From Anaerolineales bacterium (GTDB lineage: Bacteria; Chloroflexota; Anaerolineae; Anaerolineales; Villigracilaceae), in NCBI GenBank assembly GCA_017882065.1, contig JADGQD010000120.1, positions 1 through 6,389 on the forward strand: 6,389 nucleotides of DNA, in the 5' to 3' direction. How positions within the stretch are numbered: position 1 is the stretch's first letter; each line of letters opens with the position of its first letter. Shown in pieces: positions 5,284-6,389 of this stretch. Both the position numbers and the translations under genes were made by a program. Below the pieces are notes generated by a model that saw nothing but the letters and a program-made list of their open reading frames with translations, was not told the origin of the DNA and did no database searches.

Positions 5284-5312
5284 ATTGTACAGTATTTCAG
5301 GCCGTGATTCAA
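5284..5312 (-). promoter_or_regulatory. Sigma-70 type promoter of spoVS
   Basis: On the minus strand, TTGAAT (complement of 5307-5312) and TACAAT (complement of 5284-5289) are separated by exactly 17 bases. Transcription would start near 5277 and give a leader of about 45 nt that carries the spoVS ribosome-binding site. No terminator is evident between the amrS stop (5348) and this promoter. Confidence 0.65.
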
Positions 5313-5347
5313 GACGGTAGTAGTACTATTATCTAAACATCTTTTGC

Positions 5348-6389
5348 TCAATCCACCGCTCCGTCGCGGACCTCGGGCCAGACTCCCGCCACGACCGCTC
5401 CGCACTGCGGACAAACCCCCTGCGGCGTGACGCGCATCGCCCGTATGGCATAGCCGGTGCGTTCCACCAGCGCGGTATTGCATTTCGGGCAGAAAGTAGT
5501 TTCGTACTCGTCCACCCGCCCCGGCAGGTTCCCGGCATAAACATAACGCAGACCAGCCTCGCGGCCGATCTCGGCGGCACGCAGGAGAGTTTTCGCCGGG
5601 GTATTGGGAGAATCCTGCATCTTGTAGTCGGAGTGGAACGCGGTTACATGCCAGGGGATGTCTGGTGAAACGGACGAGAGGAAGCGCGCCGCCTCCCACA
5701 GTTCCCCGGTGCTGTCATTGAAGCCGGGTACGACCAGCGTGACCACCTCCAGCCAGAGCCCCATCTCCTTCACCCGCTGGATGGTATCCAGCACATTCTT
5801 CAACACTCCGCCCAACTGCCGGTAGTTTTTATCCTGCATCGACTTCAGGTCAATGTTCATTCCAGTAAGATAAGGCCGCAGGTACTCCAGAACTTCGGGC
5901 GTGGCGTTGCCGTTGGAAACAAAAACGCACTTGATGCCTGCCGCCAGCGCTTGCTTGAAAACCGCTGCCGCCCACTCGCTGGTGATGAGCGGCTCATTAT
6001 AGGAGGATGCGATCACGTCCGCGCCGGTGCGGCGGGCGGCCTCCACGATCTGCTCCGGAGAAATGTGCTTTATAAAATACTCCGCCTCGTCGGAGGCCGG
6101 GTCGCGCAGGGCCTGGGAGGTCAGCCAGTTCTGGCAGAAGCCGCAGTGAAAGTCGCAACCGAGCATTCCAAAGGTCAGTGCGATGGAACCGGGCAGGAAG
6201 TGGTAAAAGGGTTTTTTCTCCACCGGGTCGGCGTTGAGCGCCGCAACATAGCCCCACGGGGCGCACAGAGTCCCACCCTCATTGAAGCGTACCCGGCAGA
6301 TGCCGCGCCGCCCCGGACGTACCAGGCAGCGGTGACCGCAGGCCGTGCAGCGAACGGAACTATCGGCCTGGGGAACAGTCAGTTCGGCA
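5348..6389 (-). CDS. amrS: AmmeMemoRadiSam system radical SAM enzyme, 5' end outside window
   Basis: 346 codons are visible and the frame stays open to the right edge. The radical SAM cluster motif CDFHCGFC (cysteines 78, 82, 85 of the fragment) binds the 4Fe-4S cluster that cleaves S-adenosylmethionine. SSYNEP (128-133) and GMNIDLKS (176-183) are typical of this PflA-like family. The N-terminal part has a Cys cluster (C14, C17, C21, C31) followed by VRFNEGG, and DPVEKKPFYHFLPG (54-67) precedes the core. The C-terminus carries a zinc-ribbon-like pair, CPKC (300-303) and CPQC (326-329). A GTG at 6223 could be taken as the start, but it falls inside the conserved DPxEKKP motif, so it would wrongly remove at least 55 residues. 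The family usually goes with MEMO1- and AMMECR1-like proteins, not seen here; the substrate is unknown. Confidence 0.92.
   Translation of the reverse strand, partial: AELTVPQADSSVRCTACGHRCLVRPGRRGICRVRFNEGGTLCAPWGYVAALNADPVEKKPFYHFLPGSIALTFGMLGCDFHCGFCQNWLTSQALRDPASDEAEYFIKHISPEQIVEAARRTGADVIASSYNEPLITSEWAAAVFKQALAAGIKCVFVSNGNATPEVLEYLRPYLTGMNIDLKSMQDKNYRQLGGVLKNVLDTIQRVKEMGLWLEVVTLVVPGFNDSTGELWEAARFLSSVSPDIPWHVTAFHSDYKMQDSPNTPAKTLLRAAEIGREAGLRYVYAGNLPGRVDEYETTFCPKCNTALVERTGYAIRAMRVTPQGVCPQCGAVVAGVWPEVRDGAVD

Overview
The window looks like chromosomal DNA from a Chloroflexota bacterium, most likely of the Anaerolineae type. That placement is an inference from the gene mix: a deoxynucleoside kinase, a large secreted lamin-tail-domain protein with Thr/Pro-rich linkers, a stand-alone SpoVS protein and an AmmeMemoRadiSam radical SAM enzyme. 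No rRNA, tRNA, transposase, integrase or CRISPR array is visible.

Layout. (1) 1-510 (+) is the 3' part of a deoxynucleoside kinase gene, closed by a very strong, probably bidirectional hairpin terminator (515-543). (2) 541-580 is a short fragment matching the 3' end of the lamin-tail gene found 2.1 kb further on, on the opposite strand. (3) 598-766 holds an extended -10 promoter and a leader of about 134 nt with nested, partly exclusive inverted repeats. (4) 767-2493 (+) is a two-gene ABC exporter operon (ATPase and ABC-2 permease, ATGA overlap) that looks less GC-rich than the kinase gene. (5) 2531-2598 folds like an integron attC recombination site. (6) 2673-4778 (-) is a 701-residue secreted protein with three lamin-tail domains. 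(7) 4779-4971 is a gene-free stretch full of palindromes and repeats. (8) 4972-5232 (-) is spoVS, with a good sigma-70 type promoter upstream. (9) 5348 to the right edge (-) is amrS, a radical SAM enzyme whose start lies outside the window.

The most interesting structure is the ABC exporter module. It has an attC-like site just after its last stop codon, an attC-like half-site just before its first gene, and 54-bp diverged direct repeats outside these, taken from the 3' end of the lamin-tail gene. This suggests a mobile gene cassette (integron-like, or a member of an attC cluster without its integrase) that landed between the kinase gene and the lamin-tail gene. The kinase gene and the lamin-tail gene end would originally have been convergent and shared the bidirectional terminator. 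The ABC genes would work together as an exporter of unknown substrate. The kinase (nucleotide salvage), SpoVS (small DNA-binding type protein) and AmrS (unknown radical chemistry) show no functional link to it.
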